Shown: piece after piece, positions 36,592 to 44,863 of the stretch
Position numbering within the stretch: position 1 is the stretch's first letter
How the letters are laid out: each line of letters starts with the position of its first letter
From: Polynucleobacter alcilacus
GTDB taxonomy: Bacteria > Pseudomonadota > Gammaproteobacteria > Burkholderiales > Burkholderiaceae
Direction of reading: 5' to 3'
NCBI RefSeq assembly: GCF_018881545.1
Contig: NZ_JACVQD010000001.1
Location: forward strand, 834,039 to 898,038
DNA: 64,000 bases
Made by a program: the position numbers and the translations under genes
The notes under the pieces: generated by a model
The model's database searches: none
Seen by the model: only the letters and a program-made list of their open reading frames with translations
What the model was told of the DNA's origin: nothing

Positions 36592-37452
36592 ATGCTAGAT
36601 GAGCTCATTCGTAAAACGATTCGAGAAATGGTGGGGGGCAGCGGTCCTCCCGTAGCGTTTTTAGCTCCAAAAGGAGATAGGGGCTTATTTGGTCCGGAGT
36701 CCATAGCCTGGAAAGTGCATGCCGACTTCATCTCTATGATGATTGGCGGAATTAGCTCACTAATCCTACAAGCCCTTCATCCACAAGCGCTAGCAGGGGT
36801 CTGGGATCACTCTAGTTTTAGGGAGGATCTCAAAGGTAGATTAGGGAGAACAGCATTTTTTATAGCTGCTACTACCTATGGCTCTGAAGAGATGGCTAAT
36901 AATATTATTAAAAAGGTGAATCAAATCCATACCAAGATTACTGGCTTGGATGAGTTTGGTAAACCTTACTCAGCTACTGATCCCCATTTACTAGCATGGG
37001 TACACCTCACTGAGACTCGTAGCTTCATGAGTGCTTATGAAGGCTATCGCAAAGAGCAGTTCAGTCCTCAAGATAAAGACCGATACTTTCTAGAGATGAC
37101 CTTACTTGGCAATAAGATGGGTGCTGTAGATTTGCCAATCACTTATGCTGGTACGAGTGAGGCTATCAAAAGCTATATCCCAGAGCTTTATTTTGGCGAG
37201 CGTGCCCAAAGTATTCTGAATTTACTAGAAAACTTTCCAAGTAATCTCACAGCAAAACCCTTTATTAAGCTCATTAGCCGCGCTGGTATTTTGAACCTTC
37301 CCGACTGGGTCTACCCCTTGATTCATAAACCAACCCCAAGCCATCTAGAGCGCTTAGCAGTCAAAATGAGTATTGATTTAATTGCAATGCCTGTACGTGA
37401 GGCCCTTAAAGATGGGGTGGCCGCCCACTCATTTCGTAGAGTCTACGGATAA
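36592..37452 (+). CDS. MpaB/DUF2236 oxygenase-family protein
   Basis: 286 residues. The motif LQALHPQALAGVWDHSSFREDLKGRLGRTAFFI and the later HLTETRSFMSAYEGY are typical of DUF2236 (latex-clearing-protein/MpaB relatives, haem-binding oxygenase-like). Substrate unknown. Translationally close to the LON-domain gene upstream and 12 bp before the interrupted DUF4149 gene. Confidence 0.85.
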   Translation: MLDELIRKTIREMVGGSGPPVAFLAPKGDRGLFGPESIAWKVHADFISMMIGGISSLILQALHPQALAGVWDHSSFREDLKGRLGRTAFFIAATTYGSEEMANNIIKKVNQIHTKITGLDEFGKPYSATDPHLLAWVHLTETRSFMSAYEGYRKEQFSPQDKDRYFLEMTLLGNKMGAVDLPITYAGTSEAIKSYIPELYFGERAQSILNLLENFPSNLTAKPFIKLISRAGILNLPDWVYPLIHKPTPSHLERLAVKMSIDLIAMPVREALKDGVAAHSFRRVYG

Positions 37453-37464
37453 TGGATTAAGAAA

Positions 37465-37848
37465 GTGATCATGATTACGAGTTACTTAATATCTGGCATG
37501 GTTGGCATCATACTATTTTTCACAGTCGTTGTAGCACCTACAGTTTTTAAGGTGCTTCCAATCGAATGGTCTAGTAAATACGTGAGAAATTTTTTCCCTA
37601 AATATTACGCAAGCTTAGGCTTAATCACTGCTGTCTGCGTTTTTACAGCGCCTGAATTGCTGAGCTAAATCTTGCTTGCAATCTGCGCTGTACTTTTTGG
37701 ATTCACCCTCTTTTACCTCACAGGGAAAATAAATAACGCTAAAGACAATGGCAACACTAAGCAGTTCCATTGGCTCCATGGGGCTAGCGTTGTTATTAAT
37801 TTTTTTCAGCTAGCTGTGTTTATCTATCTCCTGGCAAAACTATCATGA
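37465..37848 (+). pseudogene. DUF4149-type membrane protein interrupted by an in-frame TAA
   Basis: The first 67 codons (GMVGIILFFTVVVAPTVFKVL, FPKYYASLGLI) end at TAA 37666-37668. Directly after it, in the same frame, 59 more codons (ILLAICAVLFGFTLFYLTGK, HWLHGASVVINFFQLAVFI) complete a normal four-span protein ending at 37846-37848, overlapping the next ATG. A single nonsense change explains it. It may still make a truncated two-span product. Confidence 0.75.
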
Positions 37849-38177
37849 ATATACGAAATCACTTTACTTTAGTAACGCTGTCACTAGCCGCATTGAGTGT
37901 TGCTTCTGCTCAGACCAATTCTAATAAGCAACTAAGTCCGAGCTACTTAGAGAGCTGCATTCAAAATCAAGTCCAGCAACATCAGAAGTTGAAAGCAATT
38001 TCTCCAGAGGATTTTCGGCCCTATTGCGAGTGCACATCCAAGCAGTTACTCAATAATTTGAATTCTTCGCAATTGGATGAATTAAATAACAGCAACAAAA
38101 GACCTCCATGGCTCAAGCCGGCAGAGGACTCTGCAAGCAAGGCATGCCTTAAACCTGCTCCTACAACTCAGGTTTAG
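37845..38177 (+). CDS. Secreted cysteine-containing protein of unknown function
   Basis: 110 residues with a signal peptide (FTLVTLSLAALSVASAQ). The mature part has four cysteines (ESCIQNQ, YCECTSKQ, KACLKP), a pattern seen in small periplasmic proteins of Burkholderiales. The ATG overlaps the stop of the DUF4149 frame (ATGA). It overlaps the 3' end of the opposite-strand gene at 38161-38340 by 17 bp. Confidence 0.7.
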   Translation: MNIRNHFTLVTLSLAALSVASAQTNSNKQLSPSYLESCIQNQVQQHQKLKAISPEDFRPYCECTSKQLLNNLNSSQLDELNNSNKRPPWLKPAEDSASKACLKPAPTTQV

Positions 38178-38340
38178 TCTTGTCTGTACTTGGATTCTGA
38201 ATTGGGGATGGGATAGGTTTCATATTTAAGCTGGGTGCAGCCATCTTTTCACCATCCCATACTTGGCCACACCAGCATTCTCCAGCATCATTAATGATGC
38301 AAACACCGGAGCCACAGCAACGCTTATCTGGAGTCTTCAT
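38161..38340 (-). CDS. Small cysteine-rich protein
   Basis: 59 residues from ATG 38340. The N-terminal half has six cysteines in KRCCGSGVCIINDAGECWCG, and the rest is a proline-rich tail. It lies 62 bp downstream of the alternative-oxidase gene on the same strand and may belong to its transcript. The cysteine spacing suggests metal binding or disulfides. I do not recognise a named family. Confidence 0.6.
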   Translation of the reverse strand: MKTPDKRCCGSGVCIINDAGECWCGQVWDGEKMAAPSLNMKPIPSPIQNPSTDKTKPEL

Positions 38341-38402
38341 TTTTAAACCTTCATAAACTCTACTAGCAGTCCCGCCCTCTTTAGGCGCTGATACCGATAA
38401 TC

Positions 38403-39017
38403 TTACGACTTTTGGTCGTAGTCGCTGGCAAATTGGTGATTGGTATCCCGATGATGCGCTTCATCATTACGGACAGCAATCACAACATCTCTGAGGGTTG
38501 CATTGGATTCCAATTTCCAATAGTCAATGGCGATCTTTGGGGCTGGCACATTGGCTATACGTCCCTCATCAATTTCTTTAAGATATTCAGTATAGGAATA
38601 AACTGCCTCCTCCTCAAAATAGCCGACTATGCGATGGGCTGTTCTTGGAAAAAATACATAAACGATAAAAAAGAAATTCCAGAAAATAGCCTGTGCAATC
38701 AAGACAAGGTAACGCTCAAATATATTGGGCTTAGCAATCTCAATGAAAGTCATTAAATGCATTCTTTCATTCTCAGCCTCTGCTAAAAGCGTACGAATCT
38801 TTGGTCCATAGCCGGCCTTCATGGAACGCAGGCTTGTTAAATGAGTCCACATTCCAGCAACCATTCCAGGAACTCCTGCAACCGTTTCAAGAACAACAGC
38901 TCGGTGTCCGTAGCGTTTCTTAAAAAAGGTATCAGCAAAAAACCGCATGCCTTTGGTGAAAAAGAGCGCAATTCGATCAGAAAACTCAATGGGTGTGTAG
39001 TGGACGGGCTGGTTCAT
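38403..39017 (-). CDS. aox: Alternative oxidase (ubiquinol oxidase, AOX)
   Basis: 204 residues. The four di-iron helices are all marked: LETVAG (Glu44), NERMHL (Glu84, His87), [13 protein letters not shown] and [12 protein letters not shown] (Glu186, His189). AOX oxidises ubiquinol and reduces oxygen to water without pumping protons, in the inner leaflet of the membrane. In bacteria it is sporadic and often on mobile segments. In a phototroph it could relieve an over-reduced quinone pool. No motif for regulation seen upstream; the next element is tRNA copy C. Confidence 0.95.
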   Translation of the reverse strand: MNQPVHYTPIEFSDRIALFFTKGMRFFADTFFKKRYGHRAVVLETVAGVPGMVAGMWTHLTSLRSMKAGYGPKIRTLLAEAENERMHLMTFIEIAKPNIFERYLVLIAQAIFWNFFFIVYVFFPRTAHRIVGYFEEEAVYSYTEYLKEIDEGRIANVPAPKIAIDYWKLESNATLRDVVIAVRNDEAHHRDTNHQFASDYDQKS

Positions 39018-39193
39018 AGAATTAACTTTAAATGATTCTCTGATTTTATGCCCGCAGGGGAATTAGACCCCCTTAATTTACCTATTAGGATAGGGTTCTT
39101 GCCCCACTCGCAGTAATGTAATTTTGATTAAGTAGGCTCGCCGTTGAAGATGCATAGAGAATGCCGACACACCGAGGGGCAGAGAAAGAAAAA

Positions 39194-39277
39194 CAACTGA
39201 GGAATTTCTCCCTAAGCTGTTGATTTCAATGTTACGCCACTAGGACTTAAGCGTGGAACTAAAGAATGATGAGCGCA
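39194..39277 (-). repeat. tRNA 3'-half copy C with decayed terminator
   Basis: 39236-39277 is recognisable as the tRNA 3' half (CACTAGGACTTAAG, GGAACTAAAGAATGATGAG) but is the most mutated copy. The flank 39194-39230 carries the AATTTCTCC hairpin version shared with copies B and F. The rest of the 396-bp gap between the oxidase and UPF0114 genes holds no gene I can support. Confidence 0.55.
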
Positions 39278-39413
39278 GATGTCCAAAATGCCCGCTCTAT
39301 CACTTAGGGCGCATGACTGCTGGAGAACAATTTCGTAATGCCTAAAGCGCGTTAGTAGATATCTGGATGAGATTGTTGAAAGAATGCATCTCAGCCCCTT
39401 AGATGACTTATCT

Positions 39414-39956
39414 TTATTGATGCTTATGAGCTGAAGTCACTAGCTTTTCTGTATAGGCTATAGCAACTGCTGAAAGTACAAAGGTAATGTGGATGATGGT
39501 TTGCCACATGAGCGTTTTTTCATCATAGGATGCCGCATTGATGAAAGTCTTAAGCAAATGGATAGATGAAATACCAATGATGGCGGTGGCCAGCTTTACT
39601 TTGAGTACACCCGCATTTACATGAGATAACCACTCGGGCTGATCGGGATGATTCTCTAATTCCAAACGAGAGACAAATGTTTCCCATCCGCCAACAATGA
39701 CCATCACTAGCAGGTTAGAGATCATCACCACATCGATTAATCCTAAGACCACCAGCATGAGCGCGGTTTCAGTCATACTCTTATCCGCCATCATGCTAAC
39801 CAGATGGACGAGCTCTAACCAAAATTGCCAAACATATACCCCTTGGGCAACAATCAGACCAATATAGAGGGGTGCCTGCAACCAGCGGGACATAAAAATC
39901 CAACGCGGCAAGGGGCGTAATTTTCTATCTAGGAAGGTTTGTTTATCTTCAGTCAT
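39414..39956 (-). CDS. UPF0114 (YqhA-like) membrane protein
   Basis: 180 residues with about four membrane spans ([44 protein letters not shown]). The motif [25 protein letters not shown] is characteristic of the UPF0114/TIGR00645 family. Function unknown. Single gene, followed by tRNA copy C. Confidence 0.88.
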   Translation of the reverse strand: MTEDKQTFLDRKLRPLPRWIFMSRWLQAPLYIGLIVAQGVYVWQFWLELVHLVSMMADKSMTETALMLVVLGLIDVVMISNLLVMVIVGGWETFVSRLELENHPDQPEWLSHVNAGVLKVKLATAIIGISSIHLLKTFINAASYDEKTLMWQTIIHITFVLSAVAIAYTEKLVTSAHKHQ

Positions 39957-40023
39957 GCTCTTATCTTAACGAGATTTACGACATTTTTCTGAGATATAAA
40001 TACGCATTAACTAAAGGGGATTT

Positions 40024-40210
40024 ATGGCACAGCTAACAATTACCCCCGCCAAGGAATGAGGAATCCGTAATTTCCTTGATTAATGTTCGTAAAGTAGATC
40101 AGCATATTGACACCATCTTTAGACCTGCCAAAGACGATACACCCCTCGAAGAGACTATCTCCTTAGACAGCAAGCAGATTTTGAACCCTCACAGCTACCC
40201 TGAAATATGA
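40024..40210 (+). pseudogene. Small gene with a frameshift
   Basis: ATG at 40024 with AAAGGGG upstream opens MAQLTITPAKE and then meets TGA. In the next frame, from 40058, 50 codons follow without interruption (ESVISLINVRKVDQHIDTIF, RPAKDDTPLEETISLDSKQI) to TGA 40208-40210. One frameshift would join them to a protein of about 60 residues. I do not recognise it. The rest of the gap 39957-40332 holds nothing else supported. Confidence 0.4.
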
Positions 40211-40332
40211 CAACTTCATTACAAGTTATTTAATGTCGTTTAAAAATCATTAAAAGCACTGACTCCACATTAAAAGACTCTAGATCTGACACATTTCTTT
40301 TGTATGATTGTCATATAAATTGCAAGGAAAAT

Positions 40333-41946
40333 ATGACACGTTACTTCGTCTGGCAATTATCCATAGTACTAAGCGTCTATTTTAGCTTCTTACTTATTCT
40401 AGATGGTTCCATAGTTAAAATTTGGCTTGCATTTTTTGCCTTTACAGCTTTAGGTCTAGTTGGTTTTATGGACCTGGTACAAAAAAAGCATTCGATCTTA
40501 CGTAATTACCCAGTCATTGGACATTTAAGATTTTGGCTTGAATTTATTCGCCCCGAAGTGCGTCAGTACTTTCTGGAGTCGGATGGTGAGAAATTACCGT
40601 TTTCACGAAATCAACGAGCTTTGGTGTATCAGCGCTCAAAAAATTTATCTGACCAACGTCCTTTCGGAACAATTGAAAATGTCTATTCAAATGGGCATGA
40701 GTGGCTTAGCTATTCGAATGCACCATCGCAAATAGCAATCAATCCTAATAACTTGCGAGTGAGTATTGGAAATCAGAATTGTGCGCAACCTTACTCAATC
40801 TCTGTTTTTAATATTTCAGCGATGAGTTTTGGGTCCTTGTCGGCCAATGCAATTCTTGCATTAAACAAAGGGGCAAAATTAGGTGGTTTTGCTCAGGATA
40901 CAGGTGAGGGATCAGTATCCAAATATCACAAAGTTCATGACGGTGATCTGATATGGGAGATCGGATCTGGTTACTTTGGTTGTCGATTTGATGATGGGCG
41001 GTTTGACCTCGAGAAGTTCATTCAAGTTGCAGCTGACCCACAAATTAAAATGATTGAAATTAAATTATCTCAGGGTGCAAAACCAGGTCACGGTGGAATT
41101 TTGCCGGCAGCCAAGATTACTGCAGAAATTGCCCATACCCGTGGAGTACCTATGGGAGTGGATTGTATTTCGCCTAGTCGGCATACCGCTTTTAATAATC
41201 CCATTGAAATGCTCGAATTCATTACTACCTTGAGGGAAAAATCCAATGGCAAGCCAGTTGGCATCAAGTTGTGCGTTGGAAAACCAGACGATTGGTTTGC
41301 TATTCTTAAAGCAATGATTGAAACAAGATTAGCTCCAGATTTTATTGTTGTTGATGGTAGCGAGGGGGGAACTGGGGCAGCCCCTGTTGAATTTATTGAC
41401 CATATTGGGATGCCAATGCGGGATAGCCTGCGCTTAATTCATACGACATTGATTGCAGCAAATCTTCGAGATAGAGTCCAGATTGGCGCTGCAGGAAAAA
41501 TTATTTCTGCATTTGACATTGTCAGGGTATGCTCAATAGGTGCTGATTGGTGCAATTCTGCCAGGGGTTTTATGTTTGCTATTGGGTGTATTCAATCAAG
41601 GACTTGTAATACGGATAAGTGTCCTACTGGCGTAGCAACCCAGAATCCATTAAGACAAAGGGCTCTTGACCCGGAGGATAAAGGTCAACGCGTTTATCAC
41701 TTTCATCACAATACACTTCATGCACTTTCAGAAATTCTGATGGCGGCAGGCTTGAATCATACCTCAGAGCTAAATCCAGATTACATCATGAAGCGAGATG
41801 AAAATAGTATAGTTCAGCCATTCTCAAAGAATCTTATGCACATGGAAGCTGGCTCACTAATGGAGCAATCTCCAGAATTGGCATTTAATGGTGATCATTG
41901 CTATTTGGCAAGTGCCTGGAGAAGGGCTAACCCAAGATTTTGGTAG
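40333..41946 (+). CDS. FMN-binding glutamate-synthase-family protein
   Basis: 537 residues from ATG 40333 (AAGGAA upstream). Two membrane spans (about 5-45) precede a glutamate-synthase central/FMN domain: FNISAMSFGSLSANAILALN, SQGAKPGHGGILPAAKI, DGSEGGTGAAP and a cysteine cluster CIQSRTCNTDKCPTGVATQ that would hold a 3Fe-4S cluster. It lacks the amidotransferase domain of GltB, so its reaction is unclear. It is the sole rightward gene between copies C and D. Confidence 0.9.
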   Translation: MTRYFVWQLSIVLSVYFSFLLILDGSIVKIWLAFFAFTALGLVGFMDLVQKKHSILRNYPVIGHLRFWLEFIRPEVRQYFLESDGEKLPFSRNQRALVYQRSKNLSDQRPFGTIENVYSNGHEWLSYSNAPSQIAINPNNLRVSIGNQNCAQPYSISVFNISAMSFGSLSANAILALNKGAKLGGFAQDTGEGSVSKYHKVHDGDLIWEIGSGYFGCRFDDGRFDLEKFIQVAADPQIKMIEIKLSQGAKPGHGGILPAAKITAEIAHTRGVPMGVDCISPSRHTAFNNPIEMLEFITTLREKSNGKPVGIKLCVGKPDDWFAILKAMIETRLAPDFIVVDGSEGGTGAAPVEFIDHIGMPMRDSLRLIHTTLIAANLRDRVQIGAAGKIISAFDIVRVCSIGADWCNSARGFMFAIGCIQSRTCNTDKCPTGVATQNPLRQRALDPEDKGQRVYHFHHNTLHALSEILMAAGLNHTSELNPDYIMKRDENSIVQPFSKNLMHMEAGSLMEQSPELAFNGDHCYLASAWRRANPRFW

Positions 41947-41975
41947 AAATTGCCTACATACTTTTTAGTACACCC

Positions 41976-42084
41976 AGAGTTACTTAAAGTAACGCTCAAA
42001 AAAATACCAACCCGAAGGTTGGTATTTTCATTTCTGGTGGGCTCACCAGGACTTGAACCTGGGACCAAAGGATTATGATAGCAG
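41976..42084 (-). repeat. tRNA 3'-half copy D with intact terminator
   Basis: 42035-42084 keeps the tRNA 3' half from CCA to the anticodon arm with few changes. Downstream in the tRNA sense, 42003-42026 is a perfect 10-bp hairpin with a UUCG loop followed by seven T on the minus strand, a textbook terminator. The outer flank GTTACTTAAAGTAACGCTC matches copy A. It may also terminate the FMN-protein gene ending at 41946. Confidence 0.8.
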
Positions 42085-42094
42085 ACATCCAAGA

Positions 42095-42168
42095 TAGACC
42101 CTTATAAAAAGGGGGTCTGCGGGTGGTCAGTGTCGGTGTGCAAGCAAATGTGTAAGCAAATTCGTGGA
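42095..42168. repeat. Flanking repeat next to copy D, shared with copy F
   Basis: 74 bp that match 57961-58034 at 68 positions by manual alignment. It contains AGACCC / GGGTCT as an inverted repeat and two AAGCAAAT blocks (42142-42149, 42154-42161) spaced 12 bp apart, like arm-type recombinase sites. It is on the side of the tRNA break, that is, inside the acquired DNA. Confidence 0.6.
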
Positions 42169-42323
42169 GATATCTCAAAAATTGCATTGGAGTCAAAGCC
42201 TTTGGGGCGAGCCTTGATCATTTCATGCGCATTGAGTGGGTGAGTCTTACGTAACGCTTTCCCTACCTCAATACTTGATGAATGCTTTAAGTCAGCGCCA
42301 TCTATTTTCTTGGTTTTACTCAT
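42102..42323 (-). CDS. Possible truncated ORF running into the copy D flank
   Basis: From ATG 42323 the frame starts MSKTKKIDGADLKHSSSIEV and continues to about GFDSNAIFEI with coding-like composition. The last 20 codons are the flank repeat at 42102-42168 and so are not native. It looks like a gene whose 3' end was replaced when copy D formed. No family recognised; may not be expressed. Confidence 0.3.
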   Translation of the reverse strand: MSKTKKIDGADLKHSSSIEVGKALRKTHPLNAHEMIKARPKGFDSNAIFEISPRICLHICLHTDTDHPQTPFL

Positions 42324-42377
42324 CGGGTTATTTTTGCACTTCATATAACAATATTCCACCCCATGAGGGCGACAAGA

Positions 42378-43739
42378 CTATAACTGCTCTTTCTTAGGAC
42401 TCAAAAATACTACTGCCATAAAGATAACCAACACCACGCTCATACCCAAGGGAAACCATCCACCATCCATAAACTTCGTTGCGTTAGATGTAAAGAAGGC
42501 TAAGTCGATCAATATGAAGAAAATGGCGACTATCGTCACTAAAAATACGTTCCAGCGTGCAATCTTAATTGCAACATACATTCCGAGAAAATCTGTTAAC
42601 ACCATTGTTCCAGTCACAGCAATACCATAAGCCGTCGCTAATGCATTAGATGATTTAAAAAATAGAACAGCAATCACTACCATGACAAGCAACATGAGAT
42701 TGATGGTGGGGACATAAATTTGACCGGCATGATGCGTAGAGGTTTGCACTACACGCATCTTGGGCCAAAACCCCAAGTCGATAGCCTGCTTCGTGATTGA
42801 GAACGCTCCTGAAATCACTGCTTGAGAGGCGATAATCGTTGCCAATGTTGCAAAAATTACGAAGGCAATATGAAACGAAGCTGGCGCCATCAGATAAAAG
42901 AGCTGACTAAGCGACTCTGGTGACTTGAGTAGTAAAGCGCCTTGCCCAAAATAATTTAGTGCTAAAGCAGGCAAAACAAAACCAACCCATGCCAGCTGAA
43001 TTGGTTTGGAACCGAAGTGGCCCATATCCGCGTACAAGGCTTCCGCCCCCGTAACGCATAAGACCACTGCACCTAGAGCAAAGAATGGGAGAAGGCCGTT
43101 ATTGGAGACAAATTCTTGCGCGTAAATCGGATTCATTGCAAGTAACACTTGTGGATTTTCTAAGATATTTAAGAAACCTAGCACACCGATTAAGACAAAC
43201 CATACGACCATTACCGGACCAAATAAAATACCAATCTTTGCCGTGCCAAATCGTTGCCCCAAAAACAATACCACCAGAATAGTCAGGGCAACAGGTATCA
43301 CGTAAGGTTTTAATGAAGGAGAGATTACCTCCATCCCCTCAACCGCAGACAGAACTGAGATTGCTGGGGTAATCACCCCATCTCCATAAAAGAAAGCTGC
43401 GCCCAATAACCCAGCAAAGATTAATAGTCCTTTGATAATAGGTCTTCCATGAGATCGATCGAGCAGTTTTCTGACCAAACAAAGGATTCCACCCTCACCC
43501 TTATGATTAGCACGCATCACAATGAGCACATACTTGACAGTAACAATCATCACAAGGCACCAAAAAAATAGTGACAAGACGCCAAGAACGTTAGCTTCAG
43601 AGATTGGAACTGCATGCAGGCCTGGACTGAAGGCCTGCTCAAACGCATAAAGCGGACTGGTACCTATATCACCGTAAACGATACCCAATGCAGCTAATAC
43701 TAAGGAGTAGATTTTTTGATTTGATGGATTTGCCTGCAT
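42378..43739 (-). CDS. kup: Kup/Trk-type potassium uptake permease, short form
   Basis: 453 residues with about 12 membrane spans; ALGIVYGDIGTSPLYAF, ANHKGEGGILCLV and FYGDGVITPAISVLSAVEG are signature Kup segments. Kup proteins are usually about 620-700 residues with a C-terminal cytosolic domain; here the protein ends right after the last span (LSPKKEQL), only 54 bp from the truncated ORF. It may be a naturally short form or a truncation. It would bring potassium in with protons. Confidence 0.88.
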   Translation of the reverse strand: MQANPSNQKIYSLVLAALGIVYGDIGTSPLYAFEQAFSPGLHAVPISEANVLGVLSLFFWCLVMIVTVKYVLIVMRANHKGEGGILCLVRKLLDRSHGRPIIKGLLIFAGLLGAAFFYGDGVITPAISVLSAVEGMEVISPSLKPYVIPVALTILVVLFLGQRFGTAKIGILFGPVMVVWFVLIGVLGFLNILENPQVLLAMNPIYAQEFVSNNGLLPFFALGAVVLCVTGAEALYADMGHFGSKPIQLAWVGFVLPALALNYFGQGALLLKSPESLSQLFYLMAPASFHIAFVIFATLATIIASQAVISGAFSITKQAIDLGFWPKMRVVQTSTHHAGQIYVPTINLMLLVMVVIAVLFFKSSNALATAYGIAVTGTMVLTDFLGMYVAIKIARWNVFLVTIVAIFFILIDLAFFTSNATKFMDGGWFPLGMSVVLVIFMAVVFLSPKKEQL

Positions 43740-43893
43740 TTAGGACCAGATTTTAAATAGTCATTTAAATTCGCGGATAAAATTCAAGTTCACAATAATG
43801 CATATTTCAGAAAAAGAAAATAGGCCACTGAGTCACCTAGCAGAATAGCTTTGGTGGCGACTATATAGCCTCTCTATGAACCCCCTAAAACCA

Positions 43894-44397
43894 TTAATCT
43901 CGATTTCGGCTTGCTAAAAGATGGGCTTCCAAATCTCTTTCGCCAGCGAGGTGCTTTAGGATGCCATAAACAATATAGGGCATGATAATCAACCAGTACA
44001 TAAAAAATACGGCTAATCCATGCTTAATATCATCCTCAAAAAAATTGAGGATAGATTCTAAGAAGGGCTTATAGTAAAACAAGCCCTCCAAACCTATCGA
44101 AAAAAGCCGAAATAACATGACGAGTATGGATACTCCAGTAGTGCGAAAGAGAATTGCCAAATAGACTGAATGTTTTAATATCAACTCCGTTGGCAGAATC
44201 AATTCGGCCATTGTTAAGAATCTAGCTAACAGCACAGCCTGAAAAATAGCGAATCCATACCCTCTCACCGCAGAAGGCTCTAAGTGCAACGCTGCCTCGT
44301 TATAAAAAGTCAGCGCACAAAACCAGACCGAGAAATATAAAGCTGAAATAAGCCAGTTTTTAAATAAGGCATTTACTTGTTGAAAAAATCGATTCAT
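43894..44397 (-). CDS. Membrane protein of unknown function
   Basis: 167 residues with about four hydrophobic segments (WLISALYFSVWFCALTFY, HSVYLAILFRTTGVSILVML, LAVFFMYWLIIMPYIVYGIL). I do not recognise the family. Upstream of kup on the same strand with a 154-bp gap, and directly next to the 203-bp repeat, so it is the last gene of its module. Confidence 0.6.
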   Translation of the reverse strand: MNRFFQQVNALFKNWLISALYFSVWFCALTFYNEAALHLEPSAVRGYGFAIFQAVLLARFLTMAELILPTELILKHSVYLAILFRTTGVSILVMLFRLFSIGLEGLFYYKPFLESILNFFEDDIKHGLAVFFMYWLIIMPYIVYGILKHLAGERDLEAHLLASRNRD

Positions 44398-44444
44398 TTA
44401 GATTTTCTTAGATATACTAATTTTAGTAAGTATATTATCTCCAA

Positions 44445-44647
44445 GGCCGAAAGTAGTCACTGAGCGCTTATAAAACAGGGGCAACAAGTAGTTGATTGCT
44501 CCAAGCTAGAGCCAAATATCTTTAGTGGCGATATTAGCTACATACCGACTACACATCAATGAAAAATGACCTAGCGCTCTCACACTAAGTCATTGATATT
44601 GCTGGTGGGCCCACCAGGACTTGAACCTGGGACCAAAGGATTATGAG
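44445..44647. repeat. 203-bp direct repeat, copy 1 (tRNA 3'-half copy E)
   Basis: Identical over 203 bp, by eye, to 62742-62944. It contains about 155 bp of sequence normally downstream of the tRNA, including its terminator hairpin (GACCTAG / CTAAGTC), and the 3' half of the tRNA from CCA to the anticodon (44602-44647). The two copies lie 18,297 bp apart in the same orientation and bracket a block with efflux, ketone-body and pqi genes. Confidence 0.9.
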
Positions 44648-44729
44648 AGCAGACCCTTTCATTTACCATTAGTAATATTTTGACTATTTTCTAGGATATG
44701 TAACTAAATATCTACCAACCTCATTACCC

Positions 44730-44816
44730 ATGTCCAAAACTATTATTTTCGATACAGAAGCTACAGGCATGAAAGAACCCCTATTAATAGAAGCTGCTTG
44801 GGTTGAGATGGGTTAA
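44730..44816 (+). pseudogene. N-terminal fragment of a DnaQ-like exonuclease
   Basis: 28 codons, MSKTIIFDTEATGMKEPLLI then EAAWVEMG and a stop. FDTEATG is the ExoI motif of DEDD exonucleases, normally followed by more than 150 residues. Everything after is lost, replaced by the terminator of the opposite-strand gene. It sits just inside copy 1 of the 203-bp repeat. Confidence 0.65.
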
Positions 44817-44820
44817 TGGT

Positions 44821-44856
44821 AAATAAAAAAGAGGCGTCTGGGTCTCTTTTTTATTT
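44821..44856. terminator. Strong terminator after the TAXI gene
   Basis: AAATAAAAAAGAG (44821-44833) pairs perfectly with CTCTTTTTTATTT (44844-44856) around a 10-nt loop; T-rich arms make it usable in both directions. It lies 8 bp after the TAXI gene stop. Confidence 0.8.
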
Positions 44857-44863
44857 GAACAAA

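Noticed and set aside
37666..37668. Read-through or recoding of the TAA in the DUF4149 gene
   Set aside because: No recoding signal is visible and TAA is the least readily read through; a plain nonsense mutation is simpler.
39301..39390. MTAGEQFRNA-like stretch as a remnant of an isocitrate-lyase-family gene
   Set aside because: Only about 10 residues look similar, and a stop follows; too little to support a gene fragment.
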